22,903 nucleotides of DNA from Zopfochytrium polystomum (taxonomy: Eukaryota; Chytridiomycota; Chytridiomycetes; Chytridiales; Chytridiaceae). Below the pieces are notes generated by a model. It searched no databases, was not told the origin of the DNA, and worked only from the letters and a program-made list of their open reading frames with translations. The stretch spans positions 1-22,903 of the forward strand of contig JAIVFJ010000575.1 of assembly GCA_025765615.1 (NCBI GenBank), written 5' to 3'. This document shows positions 10,082-18,970 of the stretch, piece by piece; positions within the stretch are counted from its first letter, which is position 1, and the number at the start of each line of letters is the position of its first letter. Position numbers and translations under genes: made by a program.

Positions 10082-10101
10082 AAACCCGGCCCGGGTGGGA
10101 C
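10082..10101 (+). repeat. Left target-site-duplication candidate (20 bp)
   Basis: AAACCCGGCCCGGGTGGGAC, identical to 10461-10480. The two copies are 379 bp apart, and the second directly follows an A tract, which suggests target site duplication around an insertion. The core CCCGGCCCGGG is close to palindromic. Confidence 0.65.
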
Positions 10102-10463
10102 GAACTGGTTGAGACTTTCTGCAGAGCCCTCTATTCTGGCGACCGCGAGGATCGCCAGGTCAACTGTAGCCAGTAGCTCAGCGGGGCATTTCACCAACGT
10201 GGGTGGTTACAACCCTCTTCTCCGCAAAAGTCTGAGTGGGGGGGGGGGGAACACCAGTTGGGCCGTTTGGGGACAGACCGACAAAAGCGGGGGGAACGGG
10301 ACCAACTTTCGTCGACCAGGTGTGTGTGTGAGGGGGGGACCAGCAGCCCAAACTGCAAGAGTGGGGGGAGGGGGGGGGGGACAACACCAGTTGGGCCGTT
10401 TGGGGACACACCGACGAAAGCGGGGGGAAGGGGACCAACTTTCGTCCAAAAAAAAAAAAAAAA
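10102..10463 (+). mobile_element. Candidate poly(A)-tailed retroposed segment (plus strand)
   Basis: A segment of about 360 bp ends in A16 (10448-10463) and is bracketed by a perfect 20-bp direct repeat (10082-10101 and 10461-10480, sharing the last three A). This is the classic form of a non-autonomous retroposon. The first about 110 bp are of ordinary composition and include TAGCTCAGCGGG, which fits a pol III A box. GGTTACAACC about 30 bp later fits a B box only poorly. The rest is two units of about 135 bp with ETS-type G runs (CCAGTTGGGCCGTTTGGGGA at about 10253 and 10389). It may therefore be a retrocopied piece of spacer transcript rather than a true SINE. It lies antisense to rRNA transcription. 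Confidence 0.55.
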
Positions 10464-10480
10464 CCCGGCCCGGGTGGGAC
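10461..10480 (+). repeat. Right target-site-duplication candidate (20 bp)
   Basis: An identical copy of 10082-10101, directly abutting the A tract. It is followed by different sequence (AAAGTGGGG, against GAACTGGTT after the left copy), so the identity stops at the repeat end. Confidence 0.65.
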
Positions 10481-10511
10481 AAAGTGGGGAAAACCGGTTG
10501 GGCCGTATGGG

Positions 10512-10711
10512 GACGCGCCGACGAAAACCAACACGTGGAACGAAGCGACGAAAGCCGTGGCGAATTCCGACCAAAGGGCGCTGGTCCATCGCGACAAACT
10601 CCACGCCGAACGGGTGTGAGAAGGAGCGCGGAGGGAGCTCATACGTCTCCCAGCCGCTAACAAGCCGCCCACACCCGCTATCCACGAATTATAGGGCAAC
10701 ATCGGACAAGG
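10512..10711. repeat. 200-bp conserved ETS element, copy 3
   Basis: Three substitutions in 200 bp relative to 7711-7910 (GAATTCCGACC, CTGGTCCAT, ATCGGACAAG). It lies within about 10-70 bp of the point where the spacer composition changes and the promoter-like modules begin. Such a low divergence over a distance of 2.8 kb suggests recent duplication, gene conversion or selection. Confidence 0.85.
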
Positions 10712-10750
10712 GGGGGATGTGAGAGGGCGGCGGTGCGGCCAGGAGTTCAA

Positions 10751-10876
10751 CCTCCCAACCGCCACCACCACCCTCCCACATATATGGCAGGACCCGAAAA
10801 CTGGGCGTTTTGGTCTTGAGGTTGGGCCACATGCAGTAGGGCTTACCCCAAAACGGCTTTTTCCTAATTGGACTTC
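10751..10876 (-). promoter_or_regulatory. Candidate gene-proximal RNA polymerase I promoter module
   Basis: This is the module copy nearest to 18S. Read on minus, a conserved block of about 90 bp (complement of 10786-10876, including CTACTGCATGTGGCCC and CCCAGTTTTCGGGTCCTG) leads to CCATATATGTGGGAGGG at 10771-10787. Upstream copies read TATATAGGAGGGG at this place. That resembles the TATATA-G-rich core known at plant pol I start sites, although this organism is not a plant. Its position at the edge of the G-run spacer supports a start site here. The 18-bp palindrome found with the other copies is absent. Assignment is by inference only. Confidence 0.4.
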
Positions 10877-11002
10877 GTTTTTTCGACCCCCCCCCCTTGA
10901 ATTCTTCATGGGACAAACATGGCCCCCCTTGGGCAGAGCTATGGTGAATGACTGCCTCTTCTTGGACCAGGCAGAACTTTCACAGCACCCCTCACACAAG
11001 AG
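10877..11002. other. Unique spacer between two module copies
   Basis: About 125 bp containing a C10 run near 10888-10897 and otherwise mixed sequence. No feature was recognised. It separates the complete module at 10751-10876 from a half copy on the right. Confidence 0.4.
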
Positions 11003-11092
11003 GCAGGACCAAAAAACTGGGCGTTTTGGTCTTGAGGTTGGGCCACATGCAGTAGGGCTTACCCCAAAACGGCTTTTTTCTAATTGGACTTA
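11003..11092 (-). promoter_or_regulatory. Half copy of the promoter-like module (no TATATA)
   Basis: From GGCAGGACCAAAAAACTGGG to TTTTTTCTAATTGGACTTAG on plus this matches the conserved block of the other modules. The expected TATATATG is replaced by ACACAAGA. It could act only as an upstream control region, or be a relic. Confidence 0.5.
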
Positions 11093-11660
11093 GTTTTTTC
11101 AGCCTTGCAGCTTCCCACCTCCCACAAGTTGCTGGACAAGAAAGCCTTTGAAAAGCGCACTTTCATATAGCAAGAGCCCCATTCCAATAGGACAACAAGC
11201 CTTTCCTGTCCTGCAAACCATCCATCTTCAACCACACTCAAAAAGAAATGGAGCTGCTCCAATTTCCCACTTGAGAGGAAGCAGGTGGGCAGTTGTGCCG
11301 TTCCAAAGCGCCATTCCAATAGGCAAGAAGCCTTTTCAATCGGTCAACGAGCCATTTCCATCGATCGACAACGACAGCTGCTTGCTTCAAGTCCAGCCGT
11401 CAATCGACAATCGACAATCGACCCTCGTGCGACAACTTGCCTTTCAAAAGCGCCATCCCAATAGGCAAGAAGCCATTTCCATCGATCGACAAGCCTTCAC
11501 CAACCACCACCAACCACCAACCACCACCCACCACCAGCTGCTTGCTTCAAGTCCAGCCAGTTAGCGATCGGAGGGACAAACCCCCCCCCCTTACTAGGGC
11601 GAGGTCTGGGTGGGAGGGAACAAACGGTTGCCCAACCGTTGCTCCCACCACCTCCCCTCC
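11093..11660. repeat. Degenerate leading part of the 132-bp repeat array
   Basis: Decayed versions of the array words appear: CCATTCCAATAGG near 11182 and 11311, AATGGAGCTGCTCCAATTT near 11247 as a changed form of the palindrome, and then two recognisable units ending in TTGCTTCAAGTCCAGCC near 11385 and 11546. It ends with a CCA-rich stretch (11498-11537), a C11 run at about 11580-11590 and the palindrome at 11623-11640. Higher divergence at the array edge is usual for tandem arrays. Confidence 0.7.
11623..11640. promoter_or_regulatory. 18-bp palindrome at fixed spacing from TATATATG
   Basis: AACGGTTG-CC-CAACCGTT has perfect 8-bp arms. The same sequence lies at 12717-12734, 13804-13821, 15043-15060 and 16233-16250, and with one mismatch (AACGCTTG) at 18242-18259. 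In every case exactly 20 bp (GCTCCCACCACCTCCCCTCC or a near match) separate it from the module's TATATATG. On minus this places it just downstream of the TATATA. It fits a binding site for a dimeric protein. Its role is unknown. Confidence 0.7.
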
Positions 11661-11756
11661 TATATATGTCAGGACCCGAAAACTGGGCGTTTTGGTCTTG
11701 AGGTTGGGCCACATGCAGTAGGGGTTACCCCAAAATGGATTTTTCCTAATTGGACT
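11641..11756 (-). promoter_or_regulatory. Candidate spacer promoter module 1
   Basis: On minus a conserved block of about 90 bp (complement of 11669-11756) leads to CATATATAGGAGGGGAGG at 11652-11669. The organisation matches the copies at 12735, 13822, 15061, 16251 and 18260. Orientation is the same as the rRNA genes, as in the spacer promoters of Xenopus and Drosophila rDNA. Confidence 0.45.
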
Positions 11757-12754
11757 TGGAAAAATTTGAAGTCCCCTCATCAATTATGGTTTACCCCAAA
11801 ATGGATTTTTCAAAATTGAGAAAATGGAGCAGCTCCATTTTCCCCAATTGAGAGGAAACAACTGCTCACTTGCCGATCGAAACCGCCATTCCAATAGGCA
11901 AGAAGCCTTTTCAATCGGTCAACGAGCGGTCACCATCACCACCACCATCAACCAACCCGTCAATCCACCGTCGTGCGACAACTTGCCGTTCGAAAGCGCC
12001 GTTCCAATAGGCAGGAAGCCTTTTCCAATCGATCAACGAGCCTTTTCCACCGATCGACGTCAGCTGCTTGCTTCAAGTCCAACCGTCGTCGATCAACCAT
12101 CCTCCACCGTCGCGCGACAACTTGCCGTTCGAAAGCGCCATTCCAATAAGCAAGAAGCCTTTTCAATCGGCGAACGAGCATTCACCATCGGTCAACCAGC
12201 CTTTTCCATCGATCGACGACAGCCGCTTGCTTCAAGTCCAACCGCCGTCGATCCACCGTCGTGCGACAACTTGCCGTTTGAAACCGCGATTCCAATAGGC
12301 GAGAAGCCTTTCCCCTCCGATCAACGAGCCTTTTCCATCGATCCACCACGACAGCCGCTTGCTTCAAGTCCAACCGTCGTCGATCCACCGTCGTGCGGCA
12401 ACTTGCCGTTCAAAACCGCCATTCCAATAGGCAAGAAGCCATTTTCCATCGATCAACGAGCCTTTTCCATCAATCGACAGCGACAGCTGCTTGCTTCAAG
12501 TCCAGCAATCGACGATCAACCATCGCACAATCGCGCGACAACTTGCCGTTCGAAAGCGCCATTCCAATAGGCAAGAAGCCTTTTCCATCCGATCAACGAG
12601 CCTTCACCAACCACCACCCACCACCAGCTGCTTGCTGCAAGTCCAGCCAGTTTGCGATCGGAGGGACAAAAGTCCCCCCCCTTCCTTCAACGGGCGAGGC
12701 CTGGTCGTGGGAGGGGAACGGTTGCCCAACCGTTGCTCCCACCACCTCCCCTCC
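11661..12754. repeat. IGS higher-order repeat unit 1 (1094 bp)
   Basis: It starts at TATATATGTCAGG. Order on plus: promoter-like module; a second TTTACCCCAAAATGGATTTT about 75 bp on; the palindrome GAAAATGGAGC-A-GCTCCATTTTC (11820-11842, 11-bp arms); then about five 132-bp subunits, each with CCATTCCAATAGGCAAGAAG, CGATCAACGAGCC and TTGCTTCAAGTCCA. It ends with a CCA-rich piece, TTTGCGATCGGAGGGACAAA, a C run and the 18-bp palindrome. The 12068-12227 step is 159 bp because that subunit carries an extra segment. Confidence 0.9.
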
Positions 12755-12850
12755 TATATATGTCAGGACCCGAAAACTGGGCGTTTTGGTCTTGAGGTTG
12801 GGCCACATGCAGTAGGGTTTACCCCAAAATGGATTTTTCCTAATTGCACT
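12735..12850 (-). promoter_or_regulatory. Candidate spacer promoter module 2
   Basis: Near-identical to module 1, with TATATATG at 12755 and the palindrome at 12717-12734. The block's GTAGGGTTTACCCC has T where module 1 has GTAGGGGTTACCCC. Confidence 0.45.
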
Positions 12851-13841
12851 TGGAAAAATTTGAAGTCCCCTCATCAATTATGGTTTACCCCAAAATGGAT
12901 TTTTCAAAATTGAGAAATTGGAGCAGCTCCATTTTCCCCAATTGAGAGGAAACAACTGCTCACTTGCTGATCGAAACCACCGTTCCAATAGGCAAGAAGC
13001 CTTTTCCATCGGTCAACGAGCGATCACCATCACCACCACCAACAACCAACAGCTGCTTCCTTCATCCACCGTCGTGCGACAACTTGCCGTTCGAAAGCGC
13101 AATTCCAATAGGCGAGAAGCCATTCCAATCGGTCAACCAGCCGTTTCCATCGATCGACAAAGTCCAGCCGTCGATCGACCGTCGTGCACGATCGCGCGAC
13201 AACTTGCCGTTCGAAAGCGCCATTCCAATAGGAAAGAAGCCGTTTCCCATCGATCGACGAGCGTTCACCACCACCACCACCAACCACCACCAGCCGCTTG
13301 CTTCAAGTCCTGCCGTCAATCCACCGTTCGTGCGTCAACTTGCGTTTCGAAAGCGCCATTCCAATAGTCGAGAAGCCTTTTCAATCGGTCAACGAGCCTT
13401 TCCCACCGATCGACGACAGCTGCTTGCTTCAAGTCCAACCGCCATCGATCCACCGTCGTGCGTCAACTTGCCGTTCGAAACCGCGATTCCAATAGGCAAG
13501 AAGCCTTTTCCATCCGATCAACGAGCCTTTTCCATCGGTCGACCAGCCTTTTCCACCGATCGACGACAACCGCTTGCTTCAAGTCCAGCCATCGACGATC
13601 AACCGACCTGCACGATCGCGCGACAACTTGCCGTTCGAAAGCGCCTTTCCAATAGGCAAGAAGCCTTTTCCATCCGATCAACGAGCATCCACCACCACCA
13701 CCACCAACCACCAACTGCTTGCTGCAAGTCCAGCCAGTTTGCGATCGGAGGGACAAAAGTCCCCCCCCTTCCTTCAACGGGCGAGGCCTGGTCGTGGGAG
13801 GGGAACGGTTGCCCAACCGTTGCTCTCACCACCTCCCCTCC
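12755..13841. repeat. IGS higher-order repeat unit 2 (1087 bp)
   Basis: Same order as unit 1. The 11-bp-arm palindrome has one mismatch (GAAATTGGAGC, 12914-12936). The first subunits are shortened (CAGCTGCTTCCTTCATCC near 13048). About four clear 132-bp subunits follow before the CCA-rich end piece. Confidence 0.9.
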
Positions 13842-13937
13842 TATATATGTCAGGACCCGAAAACTGGGCGTTTTGGTCTTGAGGTTGGGCCACATGCAGT
13901 AGGGTTTACCCCAAAATGGATTTTTCCTAATTGCACT
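13822..13937 (-). promoter_or_regulatory. Candidate spacer promoter module 3
   Basis: TATATATG at 13842, palindrome at 13804-13821 with the same 20-bp gap (one base change in the gap: GCTCTCACC). Confidence 0.45.
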
Positions 13938-15080
13938 TGGAAAAATTTGAAGTCCCCTCATCAATTATGGTTTACCCCAAAATGGATTTTTCAAAAATTG
14001 AGAAATTGGAGCAGCTCCATTTTCCCCAATTGAGCGGAAACAACTGCTCACTTGCCGATCGAAACCGCCATTCCAATAGGCGAGAAGCCGTTTCCCATCG
14101 ATCAACGAGCCTTTTCCACCGATCGACGACAGCTGCTTGCTTCAAGTCCAGCCATCAATCGACCACCGTGCGACAACTTGCCATTCGAAACCGCGATTCC
14201 AATAGGCGAGAAGCCTTTCCCCTCCGATCAACGAGCCTTTTACATCGATCGACAACGACAGCCGCTTGCTTCAAGTCCAACCGTCGTCGATCAACCGTCC
14301 TCCACCGTCGCGCGACAGCTTGCCGTTCAAATGCGCCATTCCAATAAGCAAGAAGCCTTTTCAATCGGCGAACGAGCATTCACCATCGGTCAACCAGCCT
14401 TTTCCATCGATTGACGATAGCCGCTTGCTTCAAGGCCAGCCATCGTCAATCCACCGTCGTGCCACAACTTGCCTTTCGAAACCGCCATTCCAATAGGCAA
14501 GAAGCCTTTCCCACCGATCAAAGAGCCTTTTCCATCGATCCACCACGACAGCTGCTTGCTTCAAGTCCAACCGCCGTCGATCCACCGTCGTGCGACAACT
14601 TGCCGTTCGAAACCGCGATTCCAATAGGCCAGACGTCTTTCCCCTCCGATCAACGAGTCTTTTCCACCGATCGACAATGACAGCAGCTTGCTTCAAGCCC
14701 AACCGTCGTCGATCCACCGTCGTGCGACAACTTGTCGTTCGAAACCGCGATCCCAATAGGCGAGAAGCCTTTTCCCATCGATCAACGAGCCTTTTCCACC
14801 GATCGACGAGAGCTGCTTGCTTCAAGTCCAGCCATCGACGATCAACCGTCCTGCACGATCGCGCGACAACTTGCCGTTCGAAAGCGCCTTTCCAATAGGC
14901 AAGAAGCCTTTTCCATCCGATCAACGAGCATCCACCACCACCACCACCAACCACCAGCTGCTTGCTGCAAGTCCAGCCAGTTTGCGATCGGAGGGACAAA
15001 ACCCCCCCCCTTTCAACGGGCGAGGCCTGGGGGTGAGAGGGGAACGGTTGCCCAACCGTTGCTCCCACCACCTCCCCTCC
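13842..15080. repeat. IGS higher-order repeat unit 3 (1239 bp)
   Basis: Same order as units 1 and 2, with about seven 132-bp subunits. Subunit 14265-14424 again carries the extra segment (GGCGAACGAGCATTCACCAT) seen in unit 1, so subunit variants are shared between higher-order units. Confidence 0.9.
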
Positions 15081-15176
15081 TATATATGTCAGGACCCGAA
15101 AACTGGGCGTTTTGGTCTTGAGGTTGGGCCACATGCAGTAGGGTTTACCCCAAAATGGATTTTTCCTAATTGAACT
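15061..15176 (-). promoter_or_regulatory. Candidate spacer promoter module 4
   Basis: TATATATG at 15081 with the perfect palindrome at 15043-15060. The upstream block is as in modules 2 and 3, ending TTCCTAATTGAACTTGG. Confidence 0.45.
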
Positions 15177-16270
15177 TGGAAAAATTTGAAGTCCCCACAT
15201 CAATTATGGTTTACCCCAAAATGGATTTTTCGAAAATTGAGAAAATGGAGCAGCTCCATTTTCCCCAGTTGAGAGGAAAGAACTGCTCACTTGCCGATCG
15301 AAACCGCCATTCCAATAGGCAAGAAGCCTTTTCCATCGGTCAACGAGCGATCACCATCACCACCACCATCAACCAACCCGTCAATCCACCGTCGTGCGAC
15401 AACTTGCCGTTCGAAAGCGCCGTTCCAATAGGCAGGAAGCCTTTTCCCATCGATCAACGAGCCTTTTCCACCGATCGACGACAGTTGCTTGCTTCAAGTC
15501 CAGCCATCGACGATCAACCACCACCGTGCGACAACTTGCCGTTCGAAACCGCGATTCCATTAGGCGAGAAGCCTTTCCCCTCCGATCAACGAGCCTTTTC
15601 CATCGAACGACAACGACAGCTGCTTGCTTCAAGTCCAACTGTCGTCGATCCACCGTCGTGCGACAACTTGCCGTTCGAAACCGCGATTCCAATAGGCCAG
15701 ACGTCTTTCCCCTCCGATCAACGAGCCTTTTCCACCGATCGACAATGACAGCTGCTTGCTTCAAGTCCAACTGTCGTCGATCCACCGGTGTGCGACAACT
15801 TGCCGTTTGAAACCGCGATCCCAATAGGCGAGAAGCCTTTCCAATCCGTCAACGAGCCTTTTCCATCGATCGACGACAGCTGCTTGCTTCAAGTCCAGCC
15901 ATCAATCGACCACCGTGCGACAACTTGCCGATCGAAACCGCGATTCCAATAGGCGAGAAGCCTTTCCCCTCCGATCAACGAGCCTTTTCCATCGAACGAC
16001 AACGACAGCTGCTTGCTTCAAGTCCAACCGTCGTCGATCCACCGTCGTGCGACAACTTGCCTTTCGAAAGCGCCATTCCAATAGGAAAGAAGCCTTTTCC
16101 ATCCGATCAACGAGCCTTCACCACCACCACCACCACCAACCACCAGCTGCTTGCTGCAAGTCCAGCCAGTTTGCGATCGGAGGGACAAAACCCCCCCCCC
16201 TTCCAACGGGCGAGGCCGGGGTGTGAGAGGGGAACGGTTGCCCAACCGTTGCTCCCACCACCTCCCCTCC
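15081..16270. repeat. IGS higher-order repeat unit 4 (1190 bp)
   Basis: Same order, with about six 132-bp subunits. The perfect 11-bp-arm palindrome lies near 15240-15262. Early subunits resemble unit 1 (CAACCCGTCAATCCACCG near 15374), and the closing subunit resembles unit 5. Confidence 0.9.
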
Positions 16271-16366
16271 TATATATGTCAGGACCCGAAAACTGGGCGT
16301 TTTGGTCTTGAGGTTGGGCCACATGCAGTAGGGTTTACCCAAAAATGGCTTTTTCCTAATTGAACT
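16251..16366 (-). promoter_or_regulatory. Candidate spacer promoter module 5
   Basis: TATATATG at 16271 with the perfect palindrome at 16233-16250. One base differs in the block (TTTACCCAAAAATGGC). Confidence 0.45.
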
Positions 16367-18279
16367 TGGAAAAATTTGAAGTCCCCACATCAATTATGGT
16401 TTACCCCAAAATGGATTTTTCAAAAATTGAGAAAATGGAGCAGCTCCATTTTCCCCAATTGAGAGGAAACAACTGCCCACCTGCCGTTCGAAAGCGCCAT
16501 TCCAATAGGCGAGAAGCCGTTTCCCATCGACCAACGAGGCTTTTCCACCGATCGACGACAGCCGCTTGCTTCAAGTCCATCCGTCGTCGATCAACCGTCC
16601 TTCAACGTCGTGCGACAACTTGCCGTTCGAAAGCGCGATTCCAATAGGCGAGAAGCCTTTCCCACGGACCAACGAGCCTTTCCCATCGATCGTCAACGAC
16701 AGCCGCTTGCTTCAAGTCCAACCGTCGTCGATCCACCGTCGTGCGACAACTTGCCTTTCGAAAGCGGGATTCCAATAGGCAAGAAGTGTTTCCCCTCCGA
16801 TCAACCAGCCTTTTCCACCGATCGACAACGACAGCCGCTTGCTTCAAGTCCAACCGTCGTGGATCCACCGTCGTGCGACAACTTGCCGTTCGAAACCGCC
16901 GTTCGAATAGGCAAGAAGCCTCTCCCATCGACCAACGAGCCTTTTCCATCGATCGACAACGACAGCTGCTTGCTTCAAGTCCAACCGTCGTCGATCCACC
17001 ACCGTGCGACAACCTGCCGTTCGAAACCGCGATTCCAATAGGCGAGAAGCATTTCCCCTCCGATCAACGAGCCTTTTCCATCGATCGACCACGACAGCTG
17101 CTTGCTTCAAGTCCAACCGTCGTCGATCCACCGTCGTGCGACAACTTGCCGTTCGAAACCGCCGTTCGAATAGGCAAGAAGCCTCTCCCACCGACCAACG
17201 AGCCTTTTCCATCGATCGACCACGACAGCTGCTCGCTTCAAGTCCAGCCGTCAATCGACCACCGTGCGACAACTTGCCGTTCGAAAGCGCGACTCCAATA
17301 GGCAAGAAGCCTTTCCAATCCGTCAACGAGCCTTTCCCATCGATCGTCAACGACAGCTGCTTGCTTCAAGTCCAACTGTCGTCGATCCACCGTCCTTCAA
17401 CGTCGTGCGACAACTTGCTGTTCGAAACCGCGATTCCAATAGGCAAGAAGCCTTTCCCATCGATCGTCAACGACAGCTGCTCGCTTCAAGTCCAACCGTC
17501 GTCGATCCACCGTCCTTCAACGTCGTGCGACAACTTGCCGTTCGAAACCGCGATCCGAATAGGCGAGAAGCCTTTCCCCTCCGATCAACCAGCCTTTTCC
17601 ACCGATCGACCACGACAGCTGCTTGCTTCAAGTCCAACCGTCGTGGATCCACCGTCGCGCGACAACTTGCCGTTCGAAACCGCGATTCCAATAAGCGAGA
17701 AGCCTCTCCCACCGACCAACGAGCCTTTTCGATCGATCGACCACGACAGCTGCTTGCTTCAAGTCCAGCTGTCAATCGACCACCGTGCGACAACTTGCCG
17801 TTCGAAAGCGCGATTCCAATAGGCAAGAAGCCTTTCCAATCGTCAACGAGCCTTTCCCATCGATCGTCAACGACAGCTGCTTGCTTCAAGTCCAACCGTC
17901 GTCGATCCACCGTCCTTCAACGTCGTGCGACAACTTTCCGTTCGAAAGCGACGTTCCAATAGGCAAGAAGCCATTTCCCACCGACCAACGAGCCTTCTCC
18001 ATCGATCGACAACGACAGCCGCTTGCTTCAAGTCCAACCGTCGTCGATCCACCGTCGTGCGACAACTTGCCTTTCGAAAGCGCCATTCCAATAGGAAAGA
18101 AGCCTTTTCCATCCGATCAACGAGCCTTCACCACCACCACCACCACCAACCACCAGCTGCTTGCTGCAAGTCCAGCCAGTTTGCGATCGGAGGGACAAAA
18201 CCCCCCCCCTTCCAACGGGCGAGGCCGGGGTGTGAGAGGGGAACGCTTGCCCAACCGTTGCTCCCACCACCTCCCCTCC
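16271..18279. repeat. IGS higher-order repeat unit 5 (2009 bp, longest)
   Basis: Same start and end modules, but about thirteen 132-bp subunits, for example TTGCTTCAAG at 16970 and 17102 (a 132-bp step). Some subunits carry TCGATCGTCAACGACAGC and CGTCCTTCAACGTCGTGC variants found almost only here, which points to local expansion of this unit. Because 132 is a multiple of 3, several frames stay open along it. Confidence 0.9.
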
Positions 18280-18377
18280 TATATATGTCAGGACCCGAAA
18301 ACTGGGCGTTTTGGTCTTGAGGTTGGGCCACATGCAGTAGGGGTTACCCCAAAATGGCTTTTTTCTAATTGGACTTG
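18260..18377 (-). promoter_or_regulatory. Candidate spacer promoter module 6 (outermost)
   Basis: TATATATG at 18280. The palindrome at 18242-18259 has one mismatch. The block is complete to TTTTTTCTAATTGGACTTGG and then diverges at about 18385, so this is where the array ends. It is the copy farthest from 18S. Confidence 0.45.
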
Positions 18378-18384
18378 GAAAAAT

Positions 18385-18950
18385 TTTTTTTCACCATCTG
18401 ACCCCCCCCTCCATCTTTGAGCTCTCCCACCGGCACAAAGACGGCGGGGGACGGCCTTGGGAGCCGCACCTTACTAGTCTAGAATCGCGAGAGGAATCCG
18501 AATCTGCAAGAAAATCCGGGGGTCGATTAGTGGCAAGCGGTGGATATCGCGGGTTTTTTCCGAAAACTCCAGATCCAAAACGCAGTCCCACTCAGGAAAT
18601 CTTTTGCAGGAGGCCGTCCACCGCCGTTTCGACGCCGGAATCGTGTTCTACGCGTGTGGTTTGCTTACTGGGCCCACCCTCACGTCCTGGGCTCGGGTTT
18701 GTGCAAGGTAAACTCGGCCTCAAAGGATTTTCGTTTTTTTTTTTTTTTCGGTCCTCACTTAGGAATGTTTTCCGGAACGGCGGTGGACGGCTGTGGGAGT
18801 ACGCCCAACGTGTAGATCGGTCAAAAGTACATTAGAAAGGTGCTAAGGACGAGCTCCTGGCGGAGGTTTCCGTTAAGTAACCTTTGCAGGTCAAGGTTGG
18901 CCCAAAAAAAAAAAAATCAGACCTCACTTATTTTTTTTTTCCCGGAAACA
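18385..18950. other. Unique spacer between the two IGS arrays
   Basis: About 570 bp with no similarity that I can see to either array until about 18930. It contains T15 near 18727-18741, A13 near 18904-18916 and T11 near 18932-18942. No gene, RNA gene or promoter was recognised. Confidence 0.6.
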
Positions 18951-18970
18951 CGGAATTTCGAGCTGAAACC

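Larger units (their letters stand above)
5795..10720 (-). other. Candidate 5' external transcribed spacer (5' ETS)
   Basis: This region lies directly upstream of 18S in transcription order. From 5795 to about 8425, and again at about 9470-9770 and 10225-10720, it has the same plus-strand G-run texture as ITS1 and ITS2 (for example 5875-5893, 6456-6464, 7244-7261, 7650-7670 and 8023-8032). The texture ends sharply at about 10720, next to the first promoter-like module. I infer a pre-rRNA leader of up to about 5 kb. The true start site is not shown by sequence alone and could be nearer to 18S. Between 5795 and 7540 I see no gene, only G-run words, a CTAGCGAGAGACCGG-type word family at 6395-6605, and short CA or TC tracts. 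Confidence 0.5.

Noticed and set aside
10165..10215. tRNA gene at TAGCTCAGCGGG ... GGTTACAACC
   Set aside because: The A-box word fits, but the B-box has two mismatches at key places and no acceptor or anticodon stem can be formed. It is kept only as a weak hint of a SINE-like head.
11093..18279. CRISPR-like array
   Set aside because: The 132-bp units are tandem and contiguous without unique spacers, in a eukaryotic rDNA context.
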